A program made the position numbers and the translations under genes. Below the pieces are notes generated by a model that had not been told where the DNA came from, ran no database searches, and saw nothing but the letters and a program-made list of their open reading frames with translations. Below are positions 34,124 through 43,110 of a stretch of DNA of 45,991 nucleotides, piece by piece. Location: positions 1 through 45,991 of the forward strand of contig NZ_JAELTU010000044.1 of assembly GCF_016429015.1 (NCBI RefSeq), written 5' to 3'. Within the stretch, counting starts at the first letter, position 1. Each line of letters begins with the position of its first letter. This DNA comes from Rhizobium sp. ASV20. Its GTDB lineage: Bacteria; Pseudomonadota; Alphaproteobacteria; Rhizobiales; Rhizobiaceae.

Positions 34124-34540
34124 TCAAAGGCCCCAGATGCGGGGTTCGGCGCATTCCAGGCTGTTGCCGGCCGGATCGCGGAAGTAAATCGAGCGGCCGC
34201 CATTCGGCCAGTGAAAATCGGCTTCGATGGCGATACCGGCAGCTTTCAGCTTCTGTGCCATGGCCTCGATCTCGTCGCCATCGACGCGGAAGCACACATG
34301 GCCGGGGCCCTTGGTGCCATGCGGCGGCACGGGCAGGGCGCCCGGTTCGTGCGGCTTCACGGTTTCCTCGCTGTTGAAGATCAGCAGCACGCCCGGTCCG
34401 CAACGGTAGAAAATGTGACGGTTGCCGCCGCGTGAGATCTTCTCCAGCCCGAGAATGCCACCGTAAAAGGCTTCGGCAGCGTCGAGATTGTCTGCGTAGA
34501 GAGCCGTTTCAAGGATGCTTCCGAGGACCGCGTCTGCCAT
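34124..34540 (-). CDS. VOC-family protein (glyoxalase-like) in the rph operon
   Basis: Vicinal oxygen chelate protein of 138 residues: LETALYADNLDAAEAFYGGILGLE, KGPGHVCFRVDGDEIEAMAQKL with a metal His, and SIYFRDPAGNSLECAEPRIWG with the terminal Glu. It could be a lyase, dioxygenase or resistance protein; the substrate is unknown. Gaps of 11-12 bases to rdgB and rph show it is cotranscribed, although neither neighbour suggests a glyoxalase function. Confidence 0.82.
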   Translation of the reverse strand: MADAVLGSILETALYADNLDAAEAFYGGILGLEKISRGGNRHIFYRCGPGVLLIFNSEETVKPHEPGALPVPPHGTKGPGHVCFRVDGDEIEAMAQKLKAAGIAIEADFHWPNGGRSIYFRDPAGNSLECAEPRIWGL

Positions 34541-34552
34541 TGCAACAAGTCC

Positions 34553-35269
34553 TTAGGCGATCGCCTGCTTCTGCAGTTCCACCAGTTCGGCAATGCCGTT
34601 CTTGGCAAGGCCCATCAGCGTGGCGAATTCCTCTTCGCTGAAAGGCGCGCCCTCAGCTGTTCCCTGGATCTCCACGATACCGCCCTTACCCGTCATGACG
34701 AAGTTGGCATCGGTTTCGGCCGAGGAGTCCTCGAGATAATCGAGATCGATCACCGGCTGGTTTGCGAAGATGCCGCAGGAGATCGCGGCGATATGGTCCT
34801 TCAGCACGCGTTCGACCTTGATCATGTTGCGGCTTTCCATCCACTTCAGGCAGTCGTAAAGCGCGATCCAGCCGCCCGTGATCGACGCCGTGCGGGTGCC
34901 GCCATCGGCCTGGATGACGTCGCAGTCGACGGTGATCTGCCGCTCGCCCAGTTCCTTCAGGTCGACAACGGCGCGGAGCGACCGGCCGATGAGGCGCTGA
35001 ATTTCCTGCGTGCGGCCGCCCTGCTTGCCGGTAGCGGCTTCACGCTTCATGCGCTCGCCGGTGGCACGCGGCAGCATGCCGTATTCGGCGGTGACCCAAC
35101 CCTTGCCGCTGTTGCGCAGCCATGGCGGCGTCTTGTCTTCCAGGCTGGCCGTGCAGAGCACATGCGTGTCGCCGAACTTGACCAGGCACGAGCCTTCCGC
35201 ATGCTTGGAAAAGTTACGCTCGAACGACACCTTGCGCATCTGGTCGGTTTTTCTGCCTGAAGGTCTCAT
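34553..35269 (-). CDS. rph: Ribonuclease PH
   Basis: Phosphorolytic 3'-5' exoribonuclease that trims the 3' ends of tRNA precursors. 238 residues: [20 protein letters not shown] at the start, [35 protein letters not shown] with phosphate-binding Arg, and [19 protein letters not shown]. This is the full RNase PH pattern. It is the first gene of the minus-strand operon and divergent from hrcA; the 172-base spacer has no CIRCE element. Confidence 0.97.
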   Translation of the reverse strand: MRPSGRKTDQMRKVSFERNFSKHAEGSCLVKFGDTHVLCTASLEDKTPPWLRNSGKGWVTAEYGMLPRATGERMKREAATGKQGGRTQEIQRLIGRSLRAVVDLKELGERQITVDCDVIQADGGTRTASITGGWIALYDCLKWMESRNMIKVERVLKDHIAAISCGIFANQPVIDLDYLEDSSAETDANFVMTGKGGIVEIQGTAEGAPFSEEEFATLMGLAKNGIAELVELQKQAIA

Positions 35270-35441
35270 TCCACTCTCCTGAAAGTTCGTTGACCGCTTC
35301 TACGACCCACAGGCGGGTTTTGCAAAGGAAAAGCAGGTGGAAAAGCCCTGGTTCGGCAGGGGGCGCATTTTTCCCTTTTGCGATTGCTAACCGAATGATT
35401 ATATTTTCGCTAAGGCTCAACGGAACGGATTTGGCAGCGAA

Positions 35442-36530
35442 ATGGTATTCACGACATCGTCGGTTTCGGATGTCATTGCTGCGCTTGACGAACGCTCCAA
35501 GGAAATATTCCGCCGTATCGTCGAAGGCTACCTGGAGAACGGCGAGCCGCTCGGCTCACGCAACCTCTCGCGCCTGCTGCCGATGTCGCTTTCGCCGGCA
35601 TCCGTGCGCAATGTCATGAGCGATCTGGAAGAGCTGGGCCTGATCTATTCGCCGCATATCAGCGCCGGCCGCCTGCCGACCCAGGTTGGCTTGCGCTTCT
35701 TCGTCGATGCTTTCATGCAGGTCGGCGATCTCTCCGCCGAGGACCGCGCCAGCATCGATCGTCAGGTGCGCGGCAGCAATCGCGACCAGCCGATGGAATC
35801 GGTCATGACGGAAGCCAGTCGCATGCTCTCGGGCATTTCGCGCGGCGCCGGCCTTGTGATCACCTCCAAGAGCGATCCCGTGCTGAAGCATGTGGAGTTC
35901 ATCCGCCTGGAGGCGACCAAGGCGCTCGCCGTACTCGTCGGCGATCACGACCAGGTCGAAAACCGCATCATCGAATTGCCGGCGGGCGTTACCTCGTCGC
36001 AGCTGACGGAAGCCGCCAATTTCCTCAATGCCCACATGACGGGTCAGACCCTGCCGGAGCTGCGCCGGCAGCTCCAAAGCCTGAAGGACAGCGTGCGCAG
36101 CGAGCTGGATAGCCTGTCGCACCAGCTGGTCGAGCGCGGCATCGCCGTGCTGTCGGGCGATGATGACGATGGCAAGCCGACGCAGCTTATCGTGCGCGGC
36201 CATGCCAACCTGCTGGCCGAAGTCGGCGGTGCCGAGGATCTGGACCGCCTGCGTCTGCTCTTCGACGACCTCGAAAAGAAGGACAGCCTCATCGAGATCC
36301 TCAACCTTGCCGAAAGTGGACCGGGCGTGCGCATCTTCATCGGCTCGGAAAACAAGCTCTTCTCGTTGTCGGGCTCCTCGCTCATCGTCGCGCCATATCG
36401 CGATGACGACGACCGGATCGTCGGCGCGGTCGGCGTCATCGGCCCGACCCGACTCAATTACGCCCGCATCGTGCCCATGGTCGATTATACTGCACAGCTG
36501 ATTTCGAGGCTGTCACGGCCGGGCATGTAA
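35442..36530 (+). CDS. hrcA: Heat-shock repressor HrcA
   Basis: Repressor of CIRCE-controlled chaperone genes such as groESL. 362 residues. The N-terminal winged helix is at about 10-75 ([49 protein letters not shown]), followed by the GAF-like domain and the C-terminal [23 protein letters not shown], which is diagnostic. A CIRCE element (TTAGCACTC-N9-GAGTGCTAA) is not present upstream, so hrcA is not visibly autoregulated here. It precedes grpE by 142 bases, the usual alphaproteobacterial order. Confidence 0.96.
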   Translation: MVFTTSSVSDVIAALDERSKEIFRRIVEGYLENGEPLGSRNLSRLLPMSLSPASVRNVMSDLEELGLIYSPHISAGRLPTQVGLRFFVDAFMQVGDLSAEDRASIDRQVRGSNRDQPMESVMTEASRMLSGISRGAGLVITSKSDPVLKHVEFIRLEATKALAVLVGDHDQVENRIIELPAGVTSSQLTEAANFLNAHMTGQTLPELRRQLQSLKDSVRSELDSLSHQLVERGIAVLSGDDDDGKPTQLIVRGHANLLAEVGGAEDLDRLRLLFDDLEKKDSLIEILNLAESGPGVRIFIGSENKLFSLSGSSLIVAPYRDDDDRIVGAVGVIGPTRLNYARIVPMVDYTAQLISRLSRPGM

Positions 36531-36605
36531 GCTCCAGACATTGCTACTCGCAACCGTCCCGTGGCCCGCACAAAGCCGAGATTTGCCTGATCTTCTCGAC
36601 AAAGC

Positions 36606-36634
36606 CTTGATTTTTTCCGGTTAAACCTCGATAT
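36606..36634 (+). promoter_or_regulatory. RpoH-like promoter of grpE
   Basis: CTTGAT, 17 bases, CGATAT, close to the RpoH consensus of rhizobia as I recall it (CTTGAA-N17-CYATAT). It ends 38 bases before the grpE start, which suits a heat-shock gene. Confidence 0.5.
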
Positions 36635-36672
36635 CGGGCACATCTAAAAGACAAAGCAATTCGGAGACCGTC

Positions 36673-37314
36673 ATGACCGACGAAACAACGAAAACCGGAC
36701 CTGACGCCACGGTGGCCGACACTTCAGCGGATTTCGCGCAGGATACTGTGGAAACCGTTGATACGGTGGAACCGTCCCAGCCCGATCCGGTTGAGCTGCT
36801 GAAGGCCGAGAACGGCGAACTGCGCGACCGCTATCTGCGCCTCGCTGCCGAAATGGACAATCTTCGCCGGCGCACCGAACGCGAGGTGAAGGATGCAAAG
36901 TCCTATTCCGTGGCAAGCTTCGCGCGAGACATGCTGGCGGTGGCGGATAACCTGCGCCGTACGCTGGACGCCATTCCGGCTGAAGCGCGTGCCGGCGGCG
37001 ATGCCGGCTTGACGACGCTGATCGAAGGCGTCGAGATGACCGAACGTTCGATGCTTTCGGCCCTGGAGCGCCATGGCGTGCGCCAGCTCGAGCCGATCGG
37101 ACAGAAGTTCGATCCCAATTTCCATCAGGCGATGTTCGAAATTCCGAATCCGGAAGTGCCGAACAACACGGTCGTACAGGTGGTGCAGGCCGGCTTCGTC
37201 ATCGGCGACCGCGTTCTGCGTCCGGCTATGGTCGGTGTCGCCAAGGGTGGCCCGAAGATCGTCGAAAACGCCGAGCAGGGCGTCAACAGCCCGCTGGATG
37301 AGAAAGACGCCTGA
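36673..37314 (+). CDS. grpE: GrpE, nucleotide exchange factor of DnaK
   Basis: Releases ADP from DnaK in the chaperone cycle. 213 residues: an acidic, disordered N-terminus, a long coiled coil (about 40-90: [30 protein letters not shown]), then the beta domain with [16 protein letters not shown] and [36 protein letters not shown] lies just before the ATG. The RpoH-like promoter upstream agrees with heat induction. It ends before an intergenic repeat and a bidirectional terminator. Confidence 0.97.
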   Translation: MTDETTKTGPDATVADTSADFAQDTVETVDTVEPSQPDPVELLKAENGELRDRYLRLAAEMDNLRRRTEREVKDAKSYSVASFARDMLAVADNLRRTLDAIPAEARAGGDAGLTTLIEGVEMTERSMLSALERHGVRQLEPIGQKFDPNFHQAMFEIPNPEVPNNTVVQVVQAGFVIGDRVLRPAMVGVAKGGPKIVENAEQGVNSPLDEKDA

Positions 37315-37327
37315 TCTTCTCGGAGCA

Positions 37328-37367
37328 TTTCCAGGAAAGTCTGCGGACGTTTCCTGGAAATCCGCAG
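37328..37367. repeat. REP/RIME-like intergenic repeat after grpE
   Basis: TTTCCAGGAAA and TTTCCTGGAAA, 11-base complementary arms, flank GTCTGCGGACG. The loop also pairs with TCCGCAG after the second arm, so two exclusive hairpins are possible. The start, GGAGCATTTCCAGGAAA, recalls the widespread rhizobial intergenic mosaic elements, though I have only this one copy. Confidence 0.5.
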
Positions 37368-37422
37368 GAATAACAAATACGCGGCTGATGGATCCCAAAA
37401 GGATTTGAGCCACCGTAGCGAT

Positions 37423-37467
37423 AAAAATAAGAGCCGGATGATCTCAGATCATCCGGCTCTTATTTTT
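37423..37467. terminator. Bidirectional terminator between grpE and ptsN
   Basis: A perfect 22-base inverted repeat with a single central base. Each arm runs from AAAAATAAGAGCC to ATCT, so both strands end the stem with a T-rich tract. It lies between the convergent grpE and ptsN. Confidence 0.92.
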
Positions 37468-37493
37468 GCCTTGGTCCGATGCGACGCAATTCG

Positions 37494-37958
37494 TCAGGCG
37501 GCGTTGGAGGCCTGTTCCTCGTTGAGGAACGCATAGATCGCTGAAGCGGAATCGGTGGCGCGCAGCTTTGCGACCAGGTCCTGGTCTCGCAAAACGCGGG
37601 CAATTCGGGAGAGTGCCTTGAGGTGGTCGGCACCTGCGCCTTCAGGCGCGAGCAGCAGGAAGACCAGATCGACGGGTTGGTCGTCCAGCGCTTCGAAATC
37701 GACGGGCGCCTCGAGGCGCGCGAAGATCCCTGCAATGGATTTGATGCTGGCAAGCTTGCCGTGCGGAATGGCGATGCCGTTGCCGACACCGGTAGAGCCC
37801 AGGCGCTCGCGCTGCAGGACAACGTCGAATATCTCGCGCTCGGGCAGTCCGGTCAGTTTGGAGGCCTTGGCTGCCAGCTCCTGAAGCAGTTGTTTTTTGG
37901 AATTTGCCTTCAAGGCGGGGATGATCGCATCTTGGTGTAGCAAATCTGCCAATGCCAT
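37494..37958 (-). CDS. ptsN: Nitrogen PTS protein EIIA(Ntr)
   Basis: EIIA-like phosphocarrier of the nitrogen phosphotransferase system, 154 residues, cytoplasmic; it regulates rather than transports. The phosphorylation site is His66 in GIAIPHGK, after GLPEREIFDVVLQRERLGST. The PTS EIIA type-2 fold runs through LVFLLLAPEGAGADHLKALSRIARVLRD. It is the last gene of the rpoN-hpf-ptsN set, 87 bases after hpf. Confidence 0.95.
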   Translation of the reverse strand: MALADLLHQDAIIPALKANSKKQLLQELAAKASKLTGLPEREIFDVVLQRERLGSTGVGNGIAIPHGKLASIKSIAGIFARLEAPVDFEALDDQPVDLVFLLLAPEGAGADHLKALSRIARVLRDQDLVAKLRATDSASAIYAFLNEEQASNAA

Positions 37959-38045
37959 TCTCTTTATCCTTCGTGTCGCCGAGAACCGGTAAACGGGAGC
38001 GGCGGCCGGCTGACGTTACGCGCAGTCGCCGCTCTTCTTCTATTC

Positions 38046-38621
38046 TCAGCCTTTGATATTGGCTGCGTCTATCCAGCCAATGTTACCGTCCTGTCGACGG
38101 TAGACGATGTTGAGGTGTTCCTTGCCGGGGCTGCGGAAGAGCAGCAACGGCTCGTCGGTCATGTCGAGCGCCATCACGGCGGTCGCGACCGACATTGTCA
38201 TCAATTGCTTCGTGCTTTCGGCGACGATCACCGGAGCGAAATCGGCAGGAACCTCATCGTCGTCATCCGGGACGCCGTCCATGACGGTGTAGGCAACTTC
38301 TGCCTGACCGTTCGAATGATTGCCGGCCTGATGGTCCTTGAGTTTGCGCTTGTAGCGTCGCAGACGCTTTTCGATGCGCTCGGAAGCTGCGTCAAACGCA
38401 AGCTGCGGGTCCATAGCTTCCCCGGCAGCATGCAATACGACACCGCTGTCGAGGTGAAGCTTGCAATCGGCCGCAAAGCGCGAGCTTGACTTGTGCACAG
38501 TTACCTGACCCGAATACCCCCCGTCGAAGTATTTCGTCACGGCCATACCGATCTGGTCCTCGATCCGCTGACGGAAGGAGTCACCAATTTCCATATGTTT
38601 ACCGGAGACACGCACACTCAT
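38046..38621 (-). CDS. hpf: Long ribosome hibernation promoting factor
   Basis: Binds the ribosome and drives 100S dimer formation in stationary phase. 191 residues is the long form: an N-terminal HPF/YfiA domain (VRVSGKHMEIGDSFRQRIED, FAADCKLHLDSGVVLHAAGEAMDPQLAFD, IEKRLRRYKRKLKDH), a linker, and a C-terminal dimerisation domain ending HLNIVYRRQDGNIGWID. AAGGGAAACTCC precedes the ATG. A 250-base spacer separates it from rpoN; it is often called the sigma-54 modulation protein because of this conserved place. Confidence 0.95.
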   Translation of the reverse strand: MSVRVSGKHMEIGDSFRQRIEDQIGMAVTKYFDGGYSGQVTVHKSSSRFAADCKLHLDSGVVLHAAGEAMDPQLAFDAASERIEKRLRRYKRKLKDHQAGNHSNGQAEVAYTVMDGVPDDDDEVPADFAPVIVAESTKQLMTMSVATAVMALDMTDEPLLLFRSPGKEHLNIVYRRQDGNIGWIDAANIKG

Positions 38622-38871
38622 GGAGTTTCCCTTCTTGTAGTGGTTATTGCGCGTACCAGTTTACGCCAAGCCTCAAGCTCATCCAAGCACTTCACGCGGT
38701 CAAAGACAAATTGCGTATATTGGCCGCCTTCGGGATGATGGGGATAAGTTTCATGGTCATGCTGTCCTGCAGCGATTGCGGCGGGCTTCTAGCCCTGCCG
38801 CATTGGAAAGTCAACTGCATCTTAACTGACTGTTAGGAGATGGACAATCTACGATTGAACATCGTCAATCG

Positions 38872-40428
38872 TCAGAAACTGCCGACTTTTGCCAGCGCTC
38901 GCTTCTCTCGACGTCGCTGCACGGACGAGGGGATGTTCATGGCTTCGCGGTATTTTGCAACCGTGCGGCGAGCAAGCTCGATGCCGCCCTTTTTCAGCGT
39001 ATCGACGATATCGTCGTCGGAAAGCACCGCATCGGGGCTCTCGTTCGATATCAGCAGGCGGATCTTGTGACGCACGGCTTCGGCGGAATGGCCATCGCCG
39101 CCCTCGACGGCGTTGATTGAAACCGTGAAGAAATATTTGAGCTCGAACAGCCCGCGCGGCGTCAGCATGTATTTGTTCGAGGTCACGCGGCTGACCGTCG
39201 ACTCATGCATCTTGATGGCATCCGCCACGGTCTTCAGATTGAGGGGCCGCAGATGATCGACGCCGTGGATCAGAAAGGCGTCCTGTTGCCGAACGATCTC
39301 GCTGGCGACCTTCATGATCGTCTTGGCGCGCTGGTCGAGGCTGCGGGTCAGCCAATTGGCGTTCTGAAGGCATTCCGAGAGGAAGGCGTGGTCCTGGCTG
39401 GTCTTCGACACCGAGGCGAAATAGGACTGGCTGACCAGTACGCGCGGCAGCGCATCGGGATTGAGCTCCACCAGCCAGCTGCCGTCTGCAGACGGGCGCA
39501 CCACGATATCGGGCATGATCGACTCGGATATGCCGGTCTCGAAGCCGCTGCCGGGCTTCGGATTGAGCTGGCGGATTTCCGCCATCATATCGAGAAGATC
39601 TTCCTCGTCGACGCCGCAGAGTCTTTTCAACGTCGCGAAATCGCGCCGGGCAAGCAGTTCCAGATTCTCGATCAACCGCTCCATTGCCGGATCGAAGCGA
39701 TCCTTTTGCCGAAGCTGGAGAGCCAGGCATTCGCTGAGAGAGCGAGCGAAGACACCCGGAGGATCGAGGAGCTGCAGTACATCCAGCACGCGTTCCACCT
39801 CGCCGACGCTCGAACCAAGGCGCTCGGCCGTTTCGCTGAGATCGGCCCGCAGATAGCCGCTCTCGTCCAGCTGGTCGACGAGATGCTGAGCAATCAGCCG
39901 GTCGCCCATGGCGGGAAGCGAGAAAGGGATCTGCTGGTTCAGATGGTCGCGCAGCGATATCTGGCCGGCAACGAAGTCGTCCAGATCGTAACTTTCGCCT
40001 GCCTCGCCGCCGGGCATGGATTTCCATTGGCTCAAAAGCTCAGGCGCATCCGCGCGCTGCGGACTTGCATCGTCGGAAAAGACGTTGCCGAAATTGCTGT
40101 CGAGTTCGTTGCTCAGTCTGTCGGCATGGCCGGTATTGTCGCTCTCGTACCAGTCACTGGCGAGGTTGTCTGTGCTGCCGCCGAAGTCGTCGCCGCCCGT
40201 TTCGCCCGCTGCCTCGAAATGGTCGTCCTTGGTCTCGCGTTCGCCGTGGCCGCCCAAATCCTCGTCATTTGACGCAAATTCCAGCAGGGGATTTTTCTCG
40301 ACTTCCTGCGCGATGAATTGGGTCAGCTCAATGTGAGTCATCTGCAGCAACTGGATGGATTGCATCAGTTGCGGTGTCATCACCAGGCTTTGGCTTTGGC
40401 GCAGGAAAAGATTGGCCGATAATGCCAT
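38872..40428 (-). CDS. rpoN: RNA polymerase sigma-54 factor
   Basis: Alternative sigma factor that needs an AAA+ activator and reads -24/-12 promoters for nitrogen fixation, dicarboxylate transport and similar functions. Region I is Gln-rich: MALSANLFLRQSQSLVMTPQ, MQSIQLLQMTHIELTQFIAQ. Region II is acidic (about 55-125). Region III contains the core-binding part, the HTH, and the RpoN box ARRTVAKYRE (486-495) near the C-terminus. I take the ATG at 40428 (518 residues) as in other rhizobial RpoN; a TTG 18 codons upstream has no ribosome binding site. It follows lptB in the same direction. Confidence 0.95.
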   Translation of the reverse strand: MALSANLFLRQSQSLVMTPQLMQSIQLLQMTHIELTQFIAQEVEKNPLLEFASNDEDLGGHGERETKDDHFEAAGETGGDDFGGSTDNLASDWYESDNTGHADRLSNELDSNFGNVFSDDASPQRADAPELLSQWKSMPGGEAGESYDLDDFVAGQISLRDHLNQQIPFSLPAMGDRLIAQHLVDQLDESGYLRADLSETAERLGSSVGEVERVLDVLQLLDPPGVFARSLSECLALQLRQKDRFDPAMERLIENLELLARRDFATLKRLCGVDEEDLLDMMAEIRQLNPKPGSGFETGISESIMPDIVVRPSADGSWLVELNPDALPRVLVSQSYFASVSKTSQDHAFLSECLQNANWLTRSLDQRAKTIMKVASEIVRQQDAFLIHGVDHLRPLNLKTVADAIKMHESTVSRVTSNKYMLTPRGLFELKYFFTVSINAVEGGDGHSAEAVRHKIRLLISNESPDAVLSDDDIVDTLKKGGIELARRTVAKYREAMNIPSSVQRRREKRALAKVGSF

Positions 40429-40551
40429 GGCGGACGCAGGACTCCCTTGAATTCCTCGGGAATTCGCGGTCTTCGTCTCCAAGATCTTTGCGAAATTCCA
40501 ACTGGCCCAAAAATTGCTTTTTTATAAGTTTTGGTCAAGCGGAACTATGCA

Positions 40552-40570
40552 GCCGAAAATAGATTTCGGC
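40552..40570. promoter_or_regulatory. Hairpin between lptB and rpoN
   Basis: GCCGAAA and TTTCGGC pair around five bases, within the 195-base lptB-rpoN spacer. It has no T run on the minus strand. A TTGACC element 17 bases further on (minus strand) could be a -35 for rpoN. Confidence 0.35.
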
Positions 40571-40623
40571 CCCATGGCGGAGCTCGGCAATATTAGCGGG
40601 CGAGCTGGTCTGCTATCCGCCAA

Positions 40624-41436
40624 TCAAAGGCTGAAATTGTCGCCGAGATAGAGCTTGCGAACTTCAGGGTTGCTGACGATATCGTTGGCTCTGCCATGGG
40701 TCAGCACCTCGCCCGCATGGATGATGTAGGCGCGGTCGATCAGGCCAAGCGTTTCGCGAACGTTGTGGTCAGTGATCAGCACGCCGATGCCGCGTGCCGT
40801 CAGATGATGCACGAGGTTCTGAATGTCTGCGACCGAGATCGGGTCAACACCGGCGAATGGTTCGTCGAGCAGCATGAAGGTCGGATCGGTCGCGAGCGCG
40901 CGGGCGATTTCGAGACGTCGCCGCTCGCCGCCCGACAGCGCGATCGCCGGCACCGTGCGAAGATTGCGAATGTGGAACTCTTCCAGCAACTCGTCGATCT
41001 TGTGTTCGCGTTTCGCCTTGTCCTTCTCGTGGACCTCGAGCACGGCGCGGATATTTTGCTCCACCGTCAGGCCACGGAAGATCGATGCTTCCTGCGGAAG
41101 GTAGCCGACGCCAAGTCGAGCGCGTCGATACATCGGCATCGAAGTGACATTGTTGCCATCGATCTCGATCGTACCTTCATCCACCGGCACCAGCCCGGTT
41201 ATCATGTAGAAACAGGTGGTCTTGCCAGCACCGTTCGGTCCAAGCAGGCCAACCGCCTCGCCACGCCGCACCACCAGCGAAACGCCGTTGACGACGCGCC
41301 GTGTGCGGTAGGTCTTGGTGAGGCCGCGCGCGATCAGGGTGCCCTGATAGCGTGCTTTATCCGCGGCCGGCGTGCCGGATGTCGCAGAAGACGGTCCGGG
41401 CATGCCGGGTAGGGTGGAGGTTGTGGATGTGGTCAC
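40624..41436 (-). CDS. lptB: LPS export ABC ATPase
   Basis: ATPase of the LptB2FG complex that extracts lipopolysaccharide from the inner membrane and pushes it along the Lpt bridge. Walker A GPNGAGKTT (66-74), the Q-loop in YLPQEASIF, signature LSGGERRRLEIARAL, Walker B FMLLDEPFAGVD and the switch His in LITDHNV are intact. A hydrophilic N-terminal extension of about 30 residues precedes the ABC domain. I place the start at the GTG at 41436, 14 bases after the lptA stop; the ribosome binding site is weak. Downstream of lptC and lptA in one operon. Confidence 0.93.
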   Translation of the reverse strand: MTTSTTSTLPGMPGPSSATSGTPAADKARYQGTLIARGLTKTYRTRRVVNGVSLVVRRGEAVGLLGPNGAGKTTCFYMITGLVPVDEGTIEIDGNNVTSMPMYRRARLGVGYLPQEASIFRGLTVEQNIRAVLEVHEKDKAKREHKIDELLEEFHIRNLRTVPAIALSGGERRRLEIARALATDPTFMLLDEPFAGVDPISVADIQNLVHHLTARGIGVLITDHNVRETLGLIDRAYIIHAGEVLTHGRANDIVSNPEVRKLYLGDNFSL

Positions 41437-41449
41437 GAGGGCGCCAGTA

Positions 41450-42103
41450 TCAGTTTTTCTTTTGTTGCTGCTGCACTTGCTGCGACTTCGGATCGAGCTG
41501 GATCTGGACGCGGCCCCCACAGGAATCCAGCTGAGCTTCGCCCGTCGCCATATGCACGGTGAGCTGGCAACCGGTGAAGACGTTCGGTCCGTCCGTCAGA
41601 ACAACCTTCTTGCCTTTGAGAATGGCGAGCTGGTTGGTCATGTCGAAGGAACCGTCTTCGGCGGTTGCCGTCTGCGTTCCGGAAACGAGGTAGACTTTAT
41701 CGGTGACCAGAATGTGGTCGATGTTCGCATTGCCCGACACCAGGGATTCATTCTGCTCCTTGGCGGCCTTGGCGACCGGATTGTCAGGCTGCTTGTTGGC
41801 GTCGGCCGGCTGCTTCTTCTTGTAGAAGACAGTCATCTTGCCGGACTGCATCGTCGTGGTGCCCTGAACGACCTTGACGTTGCCGGTAAACACGGCCTGG
41901 CTTTCCTGGTCGTGGATCTCCAGCTTGTCACTTTCGATCTGGATCGGCTGGTCCTTGGAAAGGGCAAGGCCCGGCATCGTGCTTGTCGTTGTCTGTGCTC
42001 CTGCTTCGGCTGCGGCGAAGAAAGTAAGCGCGCCGAAGGCACAGAGAAGGCCGACCTTGCGAAAGCTGGAATGGAAAATTGAATTTTGCCAATGATTTAT
42101 CAT
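41450..42103 (-). CDS. lptA: LPS transport periplasmic protein LptA
   Basis: Periplasmic beta-jellyroll protein that forms the bridge carrying LPS from LptC to the outer membrane. 217 residues with a signal peptide (GLLCAFGALTFFAAAEAGA-Q), then IQIESDKLEIHDQESQAVFTGNVKVVQGTTTMQS, the OstA/LptA pattern, and a C-terminal Gln-rich tail QQVQQQQKKN. It starts with an ATGA overlap with the lptC stop, so translation is coupled. Confidence 0.93.
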   Translation of the reverse strand: MINHWQNSIFHSSFRKVGLLCAFGALTFFAAAEAGAQTTTSTMPGLALSKDQPIQIESDKLEIHDQESQAVFTGNVKVVQGTTTMQSGKMTVFYKKKQPADANKQPDNPVAKAAKEQNESLVSGNANIDHILVTDKVYLVSGTQTATAEDGSFDMTNQLAILKGKKVVLTDGPNVFTGCQLTVHMATGEAQLDSCGGRVQIQLDPKSQQVQQQQKKN

Positions 42104-42786
42104 GAACCGCCCGGCTTCTGTTCGCTAGATGAATTGTGGAGAGCGGACGGTTCGATATGCACTTGAACCTGTCCGTCGAATAGGATTACGCTTCCCTTAT
42201 CCGTCATCTTGAGCGAACGCGCAACAACCGACATGCCGTCTCGGGAGATGGCAACTTGATCCTGGCTGGACAGGTCGCCTTTCTTGACATCCAGGAACGC
42301 GGTCTTGAACTCGGCCCGCAAGCCGTTGTCCATCACAATGGTGAAGGGCTCGGTCAATTTCAGAGTGTCGGCCTGGCGGTCGAAATCCGCACTTCGAGCG
42401 GTTACATGGGCGATCACGTCGGTATTGACGGGCATCGAGGCCTTGATGGTCTTGAGCGTGATCATATTCGGGTTCTTGATATCCTGCAGCGCCTTTTCCG
42501 CCAGCATGGAGTAATTGATGCCATCCTTGTTACGGCCAGCGATGGCGGGACGTTCCATGACCACCTTGCCGTCCTCGATCTTGGCGCCCTCGATCTGAAT
42601 CTCTGCGGGCAGATAGGCGCGGATGACCGATACGGCAACGAAGATGAGCGTGACGATCACGGCGGCCAACGGCAATAGTACCCTCAGCCGTCTCACCCGC
42701 GAGGAGTGGAAGGTCGCGTCTCTATATGCGTTGCGCTCCGGCAATGGGCGGATAGCCTCGCCGGGAGTCTCGATCGTATTGAGCAT
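42100..42786 (-). CDS. lptC: LPS export protein LptC
   Basis: Inner-membrane, single-pass protein joining LptBFG to LptA. About 228 residues from the ATG at 42786; an ATG 13 codons upstream is an alternative and neither has a strong ribosome binding site. One transmembrane helix follows RRLRVLLPLAAVIVTLIFVA, then the periplasmic jellyroll domain with IQIEGAKIEDGKVVMERPAI and repeated strands up to FDGQVQVHIEP. It is the first gene of lptC-lptA-lptB and divergent from sppA, with about 320 bases between the starts. Confidence 0.9.
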   Translation of the reverse strand: MLNTIETPGEAIRPLPERNAYRDATFHSSRVRRLRVLLPLAAVIVTLIFVAVSVIRAYLPAEIQIEGAKIEDGKVVMERPAIAGRNKDGINYSMLAEKALQDIKNPNMITLKTIKASMPVNTDVIAHVTARSADFDRQADTLKLTEPFTIVMDNGLRAEFKTAFLDVKKGDLSSQDQVAISRDGMSVVARSLKMTDKGSVILFDGQVQVHIEPSALHNSSSEQKPGGS

Positions 42787-43110
42787 GCAACAAGGTCCGT
42801 CTTTATCTGATCCGGAGAACCGCATTCACGCCATTCGAGGCTGTGTCAAAGCCCATCGGATCGTTTCGCATTATTGCGCTGGCTTGCCAATATGGATTTT
42901 TTTCAGCAACCCGGGAAATTTGGCAGGAAAATATGCCATAAATCGGTTTCATCCGATGGGGCGATATCCTATCTGATAAACCAACAGAGCGACGCCCTGC
43001 CGGCGACATCGAAGACGGGGACAGCTTTTGTCTAAGGATTGTGCCGGTTTCAAGGTGTTATGATCCTGTTGGTATCGCATTCAGTTTGTTTCAGGGAGAA
43101 ATAAGGCGTG
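42787..43110. other. Spacer between divergent lptC and sppA
   Basis: About 320 bases, presumably holding both promoters. I saw no strong inverted repeat or conserved small ORF. AGGGAG before 43111 is the sppA ribosome binding site. Confidence 0.4.

Noticed and set aside
35270..35441. CIRCE element at hrcA
   Set aside because: Searched by eye for TTAGCACTC-N9-GAGTGCTAA in the rph-hrcA spacer; not present.
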